Part shown: positions 8,713 through 16,105 of the stretch, piece after piece | How the letters are laid out: every line of letters begins with the position of its first letter | Position numbering within the stretch: the stretch's first letter is position 1 | NCBI GenBank assembly: GCA_947442255.1 | Contig: CANEVO010000064.1 | Span: forward strand, 1-23,934 | From: Opitutia bacterium | GTDB taxonomy: Bacteria; Verrucomicrobiota; Verrucomicrobiae; Opitutales; Opitutaceae | Direction of reading: 5' to 3' | DNA: 23,934 bases | Made by a program: the position numbers and the translations under genes | Notes under the pieces: model-generated | The model's database searches: none | Told to the model about the DNA's origin: nothing | What the model saw: only the letters and a program-made list of their open reading frames with translations

Positions 8713-9219
8713 TTAATTTCGACGGTCTTTCTTGGTAGACGCCACTTGAAGCAAGAAATCTTTTTGTTCATCCGTTTCAGGTGAGGAGCCTGCATTTTTT
8801 ATTAGGCGAATAGCCTCCTCTACGCTATTTCCCAGCTTCACAAGCAATAGAGTAGCAACCATGCCTGTCCTGCCGATTCCGCCAGCGCAATGAATGAGCA
8901 CAACTTCTTCGGCTATCAACGAACGTTGGATCACCTCTAGAATATTGGCTAACCTAGGAATCGCGGCCTCAGAGGGAATGCCATAGTCCTGTATGGGAAA
9001 GTGAAATATTTTGAAGGGTATGGCCCCTTCGGTTAAGGCCTGATAGTAGTCAGGTGATTTCTTTTTAATTTCTTCCTCTGGGGTGAGACACAAAATATGA
9101 GTTACGCCCAAAGCGTTCGCAGCTTTGATAAAATCTAACCATCCTTCATATCGCCCAGGCATCGAGTGAAGATAGAGGCGGCCTCGGATATTTTTATTAA
9201 TAGTAACTGGTCGCAACAT
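8713..9219 (-). CDS. Dual-specificity-type protein tyrosine phosphatase
   Basis: From ATG 9217-9219 the protein is 168 residues; an in-frame TTG at 9232-9234 is possible. It carries the phosphatase P-loop HCAGGIGRTG, with nucleophile Cys about 111 and Arg about 117. A general-acid loop, FPIQDYGIPSE, has Asp about 78. Size and layout match small dual-specificity or kinase-associated-type phosphatases; there is no signal peptide. It should remove phosphate from a protein or other phosphoester in the cytoplasm; the substrate is unknown. A hand count of one line (8761-8820) gives about 43% GC, well below both flanks. It sits between two IS remnants. These facts suggest acquisition from elsewhere. 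All key residues are intact, so it may be active. Confidence 0.88.
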   Translation of the reverse strand: MLRPVTINKNIRGRLYLHSMPGRYEGWLDFIKAANALGVTHILCLTPEEEIKKKSPDYYQALTEGAIPFKIFHFPIQDYGIPSEAAIPRLANILEVIQRSLIAEEVVLIHCAGGIGRTGMVATLLLVKLGNSVEEAIRLIKNAGSSPETDEQKDFLLQVASTKKDRRN

Positions 9220-9418
9220 ATTTTTATTTAGCAATATTTATGGAAATACACGCGTGTTTTTAAGGGATATCACGGCTGTCCAGTTAAGGGCTTGATTTGA
9301 TTTGTAAGCAACGTTCAGGAGATGAGTAACGCACCGATTGGGATGTCTTCGTGCGGTGATCCCCCGAAATCCGGTCCACTTGTCAGGTTAGTCTGCAGCC
9401 CTAAAAAGAGCCCAGACC

Positions 9419-9514
9419 ATGAAAGGCAAGAGACACACGACGGAACAGAAGATCCGCATTTTACGGGAAGCCGATGGCGGCAAAGTCATCACATCAACCC
9501 AAGCCAAAGACTAA
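9419..9514 (+). pseudogene. IS3-family OrfA N-terminal remnant
   Basis: ATG 9419 opens a 31-codon frame beginning MKGKRHTTEQKIRILREADG, the usual start of the helix-turn-helix OrfA of IS3-type elements. After this, family similarity ends and a TAA follows at 9512-9514. The rest of OrfA and all of OrfB are missing. The bases just before (from about 9358) may be the left end of the element. Confidence 0.75.
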
Positions 9515-9673
9515 CACTTCACCTGCCCAGTTTTCGGGACCCGCTCAGGGCCTTAGCTAGGTCGGTCTTGGCGAATTCATAGGCGGCCACCCTCCGCCAG
9601 TGCCCCATCAGCCCCTGAAGGGGCCGCTACGGGCCATTCCCAGCCCCTTGACGGTCGGAGCCTGTCATCCCGC

Positions 9674-9708
9674 GAAGCCCCCCGGGCGTGCTAAGGGCCG
9701 GGGGCTTC
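9674..9708. repeat. GC-rich hairpin
   Basis: GAAGCCCCCCGG at 9674 pairs with CCGGGGGCTTC ending at 9708, with one unpaired base and a loop of about 12 nt. No T-tract follows on the plus strand. It may be a leftover terminator or a REP-like element. Confidence 0.5.
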
Positions 9709-9835
9709 ATGGTCCGTGATTTGGCCTTAACCCGACAGACCAGCAGTACTGGCCGAGGGGCTACTTCAAAAAAAGGTTATTGGGGGTGAATCTATCATAG
9801 TAGCGACAGGGCCGCCCAGCTGGACCCCCTCCCCC

Positions 9836-9964
9836 CTAGGGACGACTGGATGCCCCCCGTCCCCTGCTCACCGCCCTCAAAACATCCTGAAACATCCGTG
9901 CATCTGTTGCCACTACGGTTGCCACTAGCCGCTTATGCGATTGCTGGTATTTCTCTAAAAGTCT
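9836..9964 (-). pseudogene. Possible C-terminal tail of a tyrosine recombinase
   Basis: A minus-strand frame of 42 codons between two stops contains HKRLVATVVATDARMFQ. A VATxVAT string near the C-terminus is, from memory, seen in some phage- or island-type integrases. It lies 23 bp from the 3' end of a tRNA gene, the usual home of such integrases. The match is short and could be chance. Confidence 0.2.
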
Positions 9965-9986
9965 CTATATCTGCGCATTAAAGTTT

Positions 9987-10061
9987 TGGAGGCGCGGGTC
10001 GGAATTGAACCGACGCATAGAGGTTTTGCAGACCTCGGCCTTACCACTTGGCTACCGCGCC
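9987..10061 (-). tRNA. tRNA-Cys (GCA), CCA encoded
   Basis: The minus strand folds as a cloverleaf. The acceptor stem is GGCGCGG (from 10061) with CCGCGCC, the discriminator is U and the CCA end is encoded at 9987-9989. The D arm is AGCCAAGTGGTAAGGC, the anticodon loop contains CTGCAAA with anticodon GCA, and the T arm reads GTCGGTTCAATTCCGAC. Its 3' end faces the scar region with the IS remnants. Confidence 0.96.
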
Positions 10062-10084
10062 GTACTCCCAGAGCGGCGGACGTT

Positions 10085-10102
10085 GCAGGAAACAATTCCT
10101 GC
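10085..10102. repeat. Inverted repeat in the tRNA/kinase divergent gap
   Basis: GCAGGAA-ACAA-TTCCTGC is a perfect 7-bp inverted repeat 24 bp upstream of the tRNA-Cys gene and 125 bp upstream of the kinase gene. It could be an operator or simply a hairpin. The rest of the 165-bp gap shows no strong promoter by eye. Confidence 0.35.
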
Positions 10103-10226
10103 CCGCAAGAACTGAAATGCGATCCACGGAGCCGGCGGCGACCAGGCCCGCGTCCGCGCCGGCTACAAACAATTTGCTGTCGAATATCCTGTTGCCCCGG
10201 ATTGCGGGCGTGGCTCTCTCGCCCGG

Positions 10227-11369
10227 ATGAGTGCCGCTCCTTCGACCCTGCCGGCCCCCGATCTTGCCGGGGTGGGGCGGGCCTTCGCCGGAGCCGGGGA
10301 CTTTATCTCGGCCGTACCGCACGGCGGCGGTCACATCAACGACACCTTTCTTGCGACCTACGCCGGCGCGGCGGGCCCGATCCGCCGCGTGCTGCAGCGG
10401 ATCAACGAAACCGTCTTCCGCCATGTCCCCGCGTTGATGGAGAACGTCGCCCGCGTGACGGCCCACGCCACGGACCGGCTGTCCGGATCCGCCGGCCAGC
10501 GATCGCTCCGCCTGATCCCGGCGCAGGCGGGCGGGTTCAGTCATCGCGACGTCACGGGCGGCTGGTGGCGTTGCTACGAGTTTATGGCGGGGGCGCACAC
10601 GGAGGATCACATCCAGCGCCCCGATCAGGCGCGGGCGGCTGCGCGCGCTTTCGGCGAGTTCCAACGGGTGCTCAGCGATCTCCCCGGAGCGCGGCTGCAT
10701 GAAACCATCCCGGACTTTCACCATACGCGCCGCCGGTTCGAGGCGTTGCAGCGCGCCGTGACGGCGGATCCGCTGCGACGGGTGGCCGCGGCGCGCGAGG
10801 ACATCGCCCAGGCCTTCGGGCGGGAGCCGCTGGTCGACACCATGCTCGCGCTGCATCGGCGCGGCGTGATCCCGGAGCGGGTCACTCACAACGACGCGAA
10901 GCTCGGCAACGTGCTGCTCGACGATGTCACGGGCGCGGCCGTATGCGTGATCGATCTCGACACCGTGATGCCTGGGTTCGCGCCGTTCGATTTCGGCGAA
11001 CTCGTCCGCTCCGGCACGAGCACCGCGCCCGAGGACGAACGCGACCTCAGTCGCATTTGCGCGCGGCGCGACATCTTCGAGGCGCTGGTCGAGGGTTACC
11101 TCTCGGCGGCGGGCGCATTCCTCAATGCGGCCGAGATCGCGAACCTCGCCTTCGCCGGACGGGTGATGACCTACGAGAACGGGATTCGGTTTCTTGCCGA
11201 TCACCTCAAAGGCGACGTCTATTACAAGATCACGCGGCCGGGCCAGAACCTGGATCGCGCCCGCAGCCAGTTCGCGCTCCTGCGCAGCCTCGAGGCGCAG
11301 CAGACGGACTTCGAGGACATCGTCCGGAAGTACGCGGGGTCTCTGGCCGAAGGGGACGCAATCGCCTAG
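10227..11369 (+). CDS. Phosphotransferase of the N-acetylhexosamine 1-kinase (NahK) type
   Basis: The protein is 380 residues with an aminoglycoside-phosphotransferase-like kinase fold. The catalytic loop is THNDAKLGNVLLD (Asp about 223, Asn about 228), and the metal-binding segment is VIDLDTVMPGFAPFDFGE (about 242-258). The N-terminus has PHGGGHINDTFLAT and VLQRINETVF, which match NahK-type sugar kinases better than drug-resistance enzymes. NahK converts GlcNAc/GalNAc to the 1-phosphate with ATP; the substrate here may differ. The start is ATG 10227, with no clear ribosome-binding site. It is divergent from tRNA-Cys and convergent to the SDR gene, separated from the latter by a large inverted repeat. 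It is not in the minus-strand pentose group, so a shared pathway is unproven. Confidence 0.85.
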   Translation: MSAAPSTLPAPDLAGVGRAFAGAGDFISAVPHGGGHINDTFLATYAGAAGPIRRVLQRINETVFRHVPALMENVARVTAHATDRLSGSAGQRSLRLIPAQAGGFSHRDVTGGWWRCYEFMAGAHTEDHIQRPDQARAAARAFGEFQRVLSDLPGARLHETIPDFHHTRRRFEALQRAVTADPLRRVAAAREDIAQAFGREPLVDTMLALHRRGVIPERVTHNDAKLGNVLLDDVTGAAVCVIDLDTVMPGFAPFDFGELVRSGTSTAPEDERDLSRICARRDIFEALVEGYLSAAGAFLNAAEIANLAFAGRVMTYENGIRFLADHLKGDVYYKITRPGQNLDRARSQFALLRSLEAQQTDFEDIVRKYAGSLAEGDAIA

Positions 11370-11407
11370 TCTGGGTATTTCACAGCCCGCGCACGCGCTT
11401 TCAGCCC

Positions 11408-11717
11408 GTAGCGCCAGTCTCCGACCACAGCCGTCCCATCGGACCGACAAAAGTTTAGTCTCCAAGTCGGTGCGTCGAGGCGGTAGATTATGCGGGAAGG
11501 ACGAGGGCAATGCAGGATTTTTCGGAGTGTGCACCGACGCTGAGGCAACCAGCCCCAGCCCGCACACCCCGGCGCTGCGCGCCACCCCTCTCCAGAGGGG
11601 ATCTTGGGCCCGTGCTGCTTCAGGATTCCCTCTCGGAGAGGGGTGCCCGAAGGGCGGGGTGTGTGGCTTGATGCACTCTCCTATGGGACGGCTGTGGTCT
11701 CCGACTGGCGCCCCTAC
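11408..11717. repeat. Nested imperfect inverted repeats between convergent genes
   Basis: Outer arms at 11408-11439 and 11683-11717 (reverse complement) share GTAG, CGCCAGTC and GACCACAGCCGTCCCAT. They differ by a GGG insertion and a TCC/GGA swap. Inner arms at 11563-11593 and 11635-11663 share CACACCCC and CACCCCTCTCC; each is next to its own small palindrome (CCCTCTCGGAGAGGG at 11628-11642). The structure fills the 366-bp gap between the kinase and SDR stop codons, and no gene is seen there. It resembles paired REP-like elements and may act as a two-way terminator. Confidence 0.75.
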
Positions 11718-11735
11718 CGGAAGCCCCTACCGCGA

Positions 11736-12494
11736 CTACCGCGGCACAGGGACATATGCCCGGGTCGGGCGGACCATCAGTTCCTCGACCAGCGCGCGAG
11801 CGGGGAGGCTGACGACGAAGACGACGCACGCGGCGACGTCCTCGGCCTGCAGCATCAACGGACGCGCCTCCGGCGGCGGCGGAATGGGGCGCTTGTCGAG
11901 AATCGGCGTGTTGATGTCACCGGGGAAGATGCAGCAGCCGCGAATCCCGTTCTGTCGTTCCTCCTCGTTGATCGACTGGGTGAGGCCCGTCATCCCGAAC
12001 TTGGAAATCACATATGCCGCGCCGGCCTTGGGCGACGCCTTCTTGCCGGCATCGGAGCAGACGTTGACGATCGTCCCGGCGCCCCGGGCGCGCATGCCGG
12101 GCAGGAAGGCCTGCACCGCAAAGAGCGCGCCGTTGATGTTGGCGCTCATCACGGCCGCGTAGTCTGCGCGCGACAGCACGCTGAGCGAACGCTGCGGGAT
12201 GTTGATGCCGGCGCCGTTCACGAGGACATCAACGTGGCCGAACTTCTTGAGCACTGCCGCGGCTATCGCGTCGATGGCCGTCGCGGCGCCGACGTCGCAG
12301 GGGAACGCCGTCAGCCGTTTCCGGGCACCCGCGGGCGCGAGCTGGATCGTTTCCTTCAAGGCTTCGGCCCGGCGGCCCACGAGGGCGACGGTCCAGCCCA
12401 GGGCGGCAAGTTGATGGACGGTGGCGCGGCCGACGCCGGAACCGGCCCCGGTGACGACGGCGACGCGGGCGGAGTATTTTTTATTCGGAGCCAT
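11736..12494 (-). CDS. Short-chain dehydrogenase/reductase (SDR)
   Basis: The protein is 252 residues, the classical SDR length. It has TGAGSGVG at 15-22 for NAD(P) binding, NGAG at 93-96 in place of NNAG, and the catalytic set Asn119, Ser147, Tyr161 and Lys165 (YVISK). Classical SDRs oxidise or reduce alcohol/carbonyl groups of sugars, acids or lipids. It is the last gene of the minus-strand group containing ribulokinase, xylonate dehydratase and a zinc dehydrogenase. A role on a sugar or sugar acid is therefore likely, but specificity is not readable. It starts at ATG 12492-12494. The 194-bp gap to the zinc dehydrogenase contains hairpins, so it may have its own promoter. Confidence 0.9.
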   Translation of the reverse strand: MAPNKKYSARVAVVTGAGSGVGRATVHQLAALGWTVALVGRRAEALKETIQLAPAGARKRLTAFPCDVGAATAIDAIAAAVLKKFGHVDVLVNGAGINIPQRSLSVLSRADYAAVMSANINGALFAVQAFLPGMRARGAGTIVNVCSDAGKKASPKAGAAYVISKFGMTGLTQSINEEERQNGIRGCCIFPGDINTPILDKRPIPPPPEARPLMLQAEDVAACVVFVVSLPARALVEELMVRPTRAYVPVPR

Positions 12495-12564
12495 GGGAGC
12501 GAAGGTTGAGAGAGAAAGGGAAGTGACGCGCCGAATTCATGCGCCCCGGCAATTCGCTGGCGAG

Positions 12565-12667
12565 CCGCAATCCGGAAGGATTGCGGCCGGCGTGGCACGG
12601 GTTTCCTGCCCCGTGAAAGACCGTCGGACTGATCGTTTTTATCTAAGGGCCGGGAGGCCCGTGCTAC
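12565..12667. repeat. Hairpin plus REP-like inverted repeat
   Basis: CCGCAATCC-GGAA-GGATTGCGG (12565-12586) is a perfect 9-bp stem with a GNRA-type loop. It is followed by two imperfect arms at 12592-12615 and 12645-12667 that share GCACGGG and CCC blocks in opposite orientation. They fill the gap between the zinc dehydrogenase and the SDR gene and could reduce read-through or stabilise RNA. Confidence 0.6.
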
Positions 12668-12688
12668 GTGCTGAAGCGGACCGCTGGA

Positions 12689-13726
12689 TTACGGCGTCAG
12701 GATTACCTTCATGTACTTGCCGCCGTCCTTCGCGCTGAGCTTGGAGAACCAGGTTGCGCCTTCGGACAGCGGGGCCACGGCCTCGATCATCGGCTTCACG
12801 TTGATGATGCCGCGGGCGATGAGATCGAGGCAGAGCGGGTATTCGCCGGCGCTGCCGCAGGTGCCGGTGAGCGTGATCTCCTTGGTGACGACGGCCTGCA
12901 GCGGGAAGTCCTGCGTCTTGGGCGAGAGGTTGCCGACGAGGACGCAGGAACCGCCGCGCTTGAGCACGCCGATGGCGAGATTGACGGTGGCCGTCAGCCC
13001 GACGACTTCGAGCGAGACATCGGCCCCGAGACCGTCGGTCAACTTGGCGACCTCCGCCACGACATCGACGTTACCTGAGTTCAAAGTATGCGTGGCGCCC
13101 AGCTGCTTTGCGAGGGCGAGGCGGTTGTCGGCGAGGTCGACGGCAATGATCTGACGCGCGCCGGCCCACTTGAGGGCCTGCACGACGAGCAGCCCAATCA
13201 TGCCGCTGCCGATGACGACGGCGGTGTCCTTCTTCGCGGACTTGATCCGCTGCACGGCGTGGACGGCGATCGAAACGGGCTCGACCATCGCGGCTTCATC
13301 GAACGGCAGTGCGTCGGGCAGGCGGTAGAGGATGCGGGCGGGGAGGGCGAGCTGCTCGGCGAACGCGCCGTGCTGCTTGTACTCGGTCGGGGAAACGCCG
13401 ACGACGCGGCGGTTCTCGCAGAGGTTGATCTGGCCTTCGCGGCAGAAACGGCAGACGCCGCAGTAGATGGTGGAGTCGAAGGTCACGCGATCGCCCGCGC
13501 GCCACTTTTCGACCTTGGGGCCGGCCGCGATGATCTCGCCGGACGCCTCATGCCCCATGATCAGCGGCGGGTGCCGCCGGCCGGAGGATCCATCCCAGCC
13601 ATGAATGTCACTGCCGCAGATGCCGCAGGCGCGGATGCGGAGCAGAACCTCGTCGTCCGCGAGCTGAGGCGCGGGAAAATCGACGAGATCGAGTTGAGAG
13701 GGAGCGGTGAGGAGGAGGGCTTTCAT
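12689..13726 (-). CDS. Zinc-dependent alcohol/polyol dehydrogenase (MDR family)
   Basis: From ATG 13724-13726 the protein is 345 residues; a TTG six codons upstream is also in frame. Catalytic zinc ligands are visible in ACGICGSDIHGW (Cys about 37) and MGHEASGE (His-Glu), and a distal MVEP follows. The structural zinc lobe has four Cys in YCGVCRFCREGQINLC. The Rossmann motif reads VIGSGMIGLLVVQALK. The pattern is that of sorbitol, threonine or galactitol-1-phosphate dehydrogenases, which oxidise a secondary alcohol with NAD(P). Next to a xylonate-type dehydratase and ribulokinase it probably works on a pentose, polyol or keto-deoxy acid. It lies 109 bp after the dehydratase gene on the same strand. 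Confidence 0.92.
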   Translation of the reverse strand: MKALLLTAPSQLDLVDFPAPQLADDEVLLRIRACGICGSDIHGWDGSSGRRHPPLIMGHEASGEIIAAGPKVEKWRAGDRVTFDSTIYCGVCRFCREGQINLCENRRVVGVSPTEYKQHGAFAEQLALPARILYRLPDALPFDEAAMVEPVSIAVHAVQRIKSAKKDTAVVIGSGMIGLLVVQALKWAGARQIIAVDLADNRLALAKQLGATHTLNSGNVDVVAEVAKLTDGLGADVSLEVVGLTATVNLAIGVLKRGGSCVLVGNLSPKTQDFPLQAVVTKEITLTGTCGSAGEYPLCLDLIARGIINVKPMIEAVAPLSEGATWFSKLSAKDGGKYMKVILTP

Positions 13727-13782
13727 CGAAAGGGGAACGTTCAACTTTCAACGCCGAACGCTCAACGCTCAAGTTGGAGCAA

Positions 13783-13810
13783 GTAGCGCCGGATCTCCGA
13801 CCGGCGCTAC
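13783..13810. repeat. REP-like hairpin GTAGCGCCGG...CCGGCGCTAC
   Basis: A perfect 10-bp inverted repeat with an 8-nt loop (ATCTCCGA) lies between the dehydratase and zinc dehydrogenase genes. GTAGCGCC and TCTCCGAC also occur in the outer arm at 11408, so this is probably the same family of repeats. Just beside it (13735-13772) lies a run of short AACG/CAAC-rich repeats. Confidence 0.65.
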
Positions 13811-13835
13811 GGGAGGACCTTGAGCGTTGCCGGGA

Positions 13836-15758
13836 TCAGCGCCCGGCCAGCTTCGCGGTGATCGAGTCCGCATCGTACACGCAGCCGCCCCAGGTGCCGC
13901 CGCTGGCCTGCTGCAAGGCGGCCCACAGTTTGGTGTCGTCGGGCAGGTTCGGATCCGGCGCGAGATCGGGATGGATCGGGCGCGCGGCGAGGACCCGCGC
14001 TCCCTCCTCGGGAGAAATCACGGCCTGGCCGTCGCCGACGAAATCCAGCGATCCGGTGAGCTTCACCCGATCGACGATGATGCGCACGCGGTCGCCGCTG
14101 CGGAGCTTGCCGATCGGTCCGCCGGCCAGCGCCTCGGGTCCGACATGGCCGATGCAGGCGCCGGTCGAGACGCCCGAGAAGCGCGCGTCGGTGACGAGGG
14201 CGACATGCTTGCCGAAGGGCAGAAACTTCAGGGCCGACGTGAGCTGATAGGTTTCCTCCATGCCGCTGCCCATCGGTCCGCGGCCGGCGAGGACGAGCAC
14301 ATCCCCGGCGGCGATGCCGCCATTCTTGATCGCGGCGATCGCGTCGGGTTCGCGGTAGAAGAACTTCACGGGGCCTTCGTGACGATAGACGCCATCCGCT
14401 CCGACAACGTCCGGCGAAATCGAGGTGGCCTTGATGACTGCACCCTCGGGCGCGAGATTACCGCGGGGAAACACCACCGTGCTGGTCAGCCCGCGCGAGC
14501 GCGCGAGCGGCGGCGGCATGATGACGTCGTCGGGGTTGACCTTGTCCTGGGCAGTAAGCAGTTCGCGGAACCGGCGGCGGCGCTCGGAGTTTTCCCACGT
14601 TTCCAATTCCTCTCCCCAGGTTCGTCCGGTCGCGGTGAGCGCCTCGAGGTGGAGCACGCCCATCGTGCGCAGGTGGAGCATGACTTCCGGGACGCCGCCG
14701 GCGAGGAAGACGCGAATCGTGGGATGATGCTGGGGGCCGTTGGGGAGTGCGTCGACGAGCCGCGAGACCTTTTGGTTCACTGCGATCCAATCGTCGACGG
14801 TGGGGCGGCGCAGACCGGCCGCGTGCGCAATCGCGGGAATGTGGAGCAGCAGGTTGGTCGATCCGCCGAACGCGGCGTGCACGACCATGGCGTTGGCGAT
14901 GGACGCATCGGTCAGCAGATCGCGGCCGGTGAGGCCTCGTTTTTCAAGCGAAAGCAGCGCCGCGGCGGAACGCCGGGCCATGTCGACCCACACGGGCTGG
15001 CCGGAAGGAGCGAGGGCGGTGTGCGGTAGCGCGAGGCCCAGCGCCTCGGCCACAACCTGGGCCGTCGCGGCGGTTCCGAGGAACTGGCAGCCGCCGCCGG
15101 GCGAGGCGCACGCACGGCAGCCGAGATCCGCGGCCTCCTGCAGGGTCACCATCTTGTGCGCATAGCGGGCACCGAGCGTCTGTACCGCGCCGGCGTCCTC
15201 GCCGTTCTCTGGCGGCAGGGTGACGCCGCCGGGGACCAGGACGACTGGCAGATCGCGGAGGCCGGCGAGGGCCATCATCATGGCGGGAAGACCCTTGTCG
15301 CAGGTGGCAACGCCGAGCACGCCACGCCGGGTGGGTAGCGAGCGCGCGAGCCGCCGGAAGATCGTGGCCGCGTCGTTGCGGAAGGGGAGCGAGTCGAACA
15401 TCCCCGTCGTGCCCTGCGACCGGCCGTCACACGGGTCGGAGCAATAGCCGGCGAACGGAATTCCGCCTCGCGCACGAATCTCCTCGGCGGCCGCCTTCAC
15501 CAGTTCGCCGATTTCCCAGTGGCCGGTGTGGTACCCGAGCGCGATGGGCGAACCGTCGGGCGCGCGGAGTCCGCCTTGGGTCGAAAGGATCAGATACTGC
15601 TTTCGCCACAGTTCCTCGGGCTTCCAGCCCATCCCCGCGTTCTGGGTCAGGCCGAAGAGATCGCCGCTCGGACGGTTGAGGAGCATGTCCTCCGTCAGCG
15701 GCAGGGAACCGGTCGGGCCGGCGGCTCGGGTCGTAATGCGGAAAAGGTCGTCGCTCAA
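13836..15758 (-). CDS. yjhG: YjhG/YagF-type D-xylonate dehydratase (IlvD/Edd family)
   Basis: The protein is 640 residues, typical of the YjhG/YagF branch of IlvD/Edd dehydratases. Cysteines for the iron-sulfur cluster lie in [31 protein letters not shown] and [16 protein letters not shown]. Other family segments are [36 protein letters not shown] and [20 protein letters not shown]. It removes water from a sugar acid such as D-xylonate to give the 2-keto-3-deoxy acid, the committed step of oxidative pentose breakdown. The start is TTG 15756-15758; no in-frame ATG fits better, and the N-terminus matches relatives from there. No aldolase or second dehydratase of the pathway is in the window. 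Other pentonates or hexonates are possible substrates. Confidence 0.92.
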   Translation of the reverse strand: MSDDLFRITTRAAGPTGSLPLTEDMLLNRPSGDLFGLTQNAGMGWKPEELWRKQYLILSTQGGLRAPDGSPIALGYHTGHWEIGELVKAAAEEIRARGGIPFAGYCSDPCDGRSQGTTGMFDSLPFRNDAATIFRRLARSLPTRRGVLGVATCDKGLPAMMMALAGLRDLPVVLVPGGVTLPPENGEDAGAVQTLGARYAHKMVTLQEAADLGCRACASPGGGCQFLGTAATAQVVAEALGLALPHTALAPSGQPVWVDMARRSAAALLSLEKRGLTGRDLLTDASIANAMVVHAAFGGSTNLLLHIPAIAHAAGLRRPTVDDWIAVNQKVSRLVDALPNGPQHHPTIRVFLAGGVPEVMLHLRTMGVLHLEALTATGRTWGEELETWENSERRRRFRELLTAQDKVNPDDVIMPPPLARSRGLTSTVVFPRGNLAPEGAVIKATSISPDVVGADGVYRHEGPVKFFYREPDAIAAIKNGGIAAGDVLVLAGRGPMGSGMEETYQLTSALKFLPFGKHVALVTDARFSGVSTGACIGHVGPEALAGGPIGKLRSGDRVRIIVDRVKLTGSLDFVGDGQAVISPEEGARVLAARPIHPDLAPDPNLPDDTKLWAALQQASGGTWGGCVYDADSITAKLAGR

Positions 15759-16105
15759 GTGCGCGACTCAGGCGATGCTAGGCGAAGTCGTCAATGTGGG
15801 GCTGGGATGCGGACGCGAAAGCGGATTCGTTGCCGCGCCTAATGGGACGTGCCGGTCGTGCTGATTTCACCGATCGTATCGGAGGGGCGTAGCCCGCTTC
15901 GCCCTTACGCTGGAGCCCCCGCTGAATGTCGCCCTTAAGCCGGGATCGTGCACCTGCTGTCGGGCCGGCGCTGGTCGACCGGCCTGTTCTACCTCGTGAG
16001 TTTGGGCCTGCCGACGAGCGGCAGCCTCAGATTAATCGGTTTCGACCCGCTCGCGGTTGAAATACCTCCGACTGCACGATGCCGGCTGCGATCCCCGGTC
16101 CGTAC
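15759..16105. other. Intergenic gap upstream of the dehydratase gene
   Basis: These 347 bases hold no gene I can support. They contain short stems at 15963-15984 (GGCCGG/CCGGCC) and 16008-16024 (CTGCCG/CGGCAG), which follow the ribulokinase stop on the minus strand, and the palindrome at 15870-15882. A promoter for the dehydratase gene is expected here. Confidence 0.5.
15870..15882. promoter_or_regulatory. Operator-like palindrome CCGAT-CGT-ATCGG
   Basis: A perfect 5-bp inverted repeat with a 3-bp centre lies about 112 bp upstream of the dehydratase start. It is short enough to be chance; a regulator site is inferred only from position. Confidence 0.25.

Larger units (their letters stand above)
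9235..9986. other. Gene-poor scar region before the tRNA-Cys 3' end
   Basis: No complete gene is visible in these 752 bases. They hold an IS3 OrfA remnant (9419-9514), a 29-codon minus-strand frame of unknown value (9519-9608, reading MGHWRRVAAYEFAK and onward), a GC-rich hairpin (9674-9708) and a possible recombinase tail (9836-9964). The mixture of fragments points to repeated insertion and loss. Confidence 0.65.

Noticed and set aside
9519..9608. A 29-codon minus-strand frame, MGHWRRVAAYEFAKTDLAKA and onward
   Set aside because: It looks helical and gene-like but is too short to place in a family and sits among other debris; kept only as a remark in the scar region.
9986..10702. Plus-strand frame through tRNA-Cys beginning MEARVGIEPTHRGFADLG
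   Set aside because: This peptide is a well-known spurious product of translating a tRNA-Cys antisense strand.
10041..11585. A 514-residue minus-strand open frame opposite the NahK-like kinase
   Set aside because: It also covers tRNA-Cys bases and has an Arg/Ala/Gly-rich composition with no recognisable domain; it is an antisense shadow of the high-GC kinase gene.
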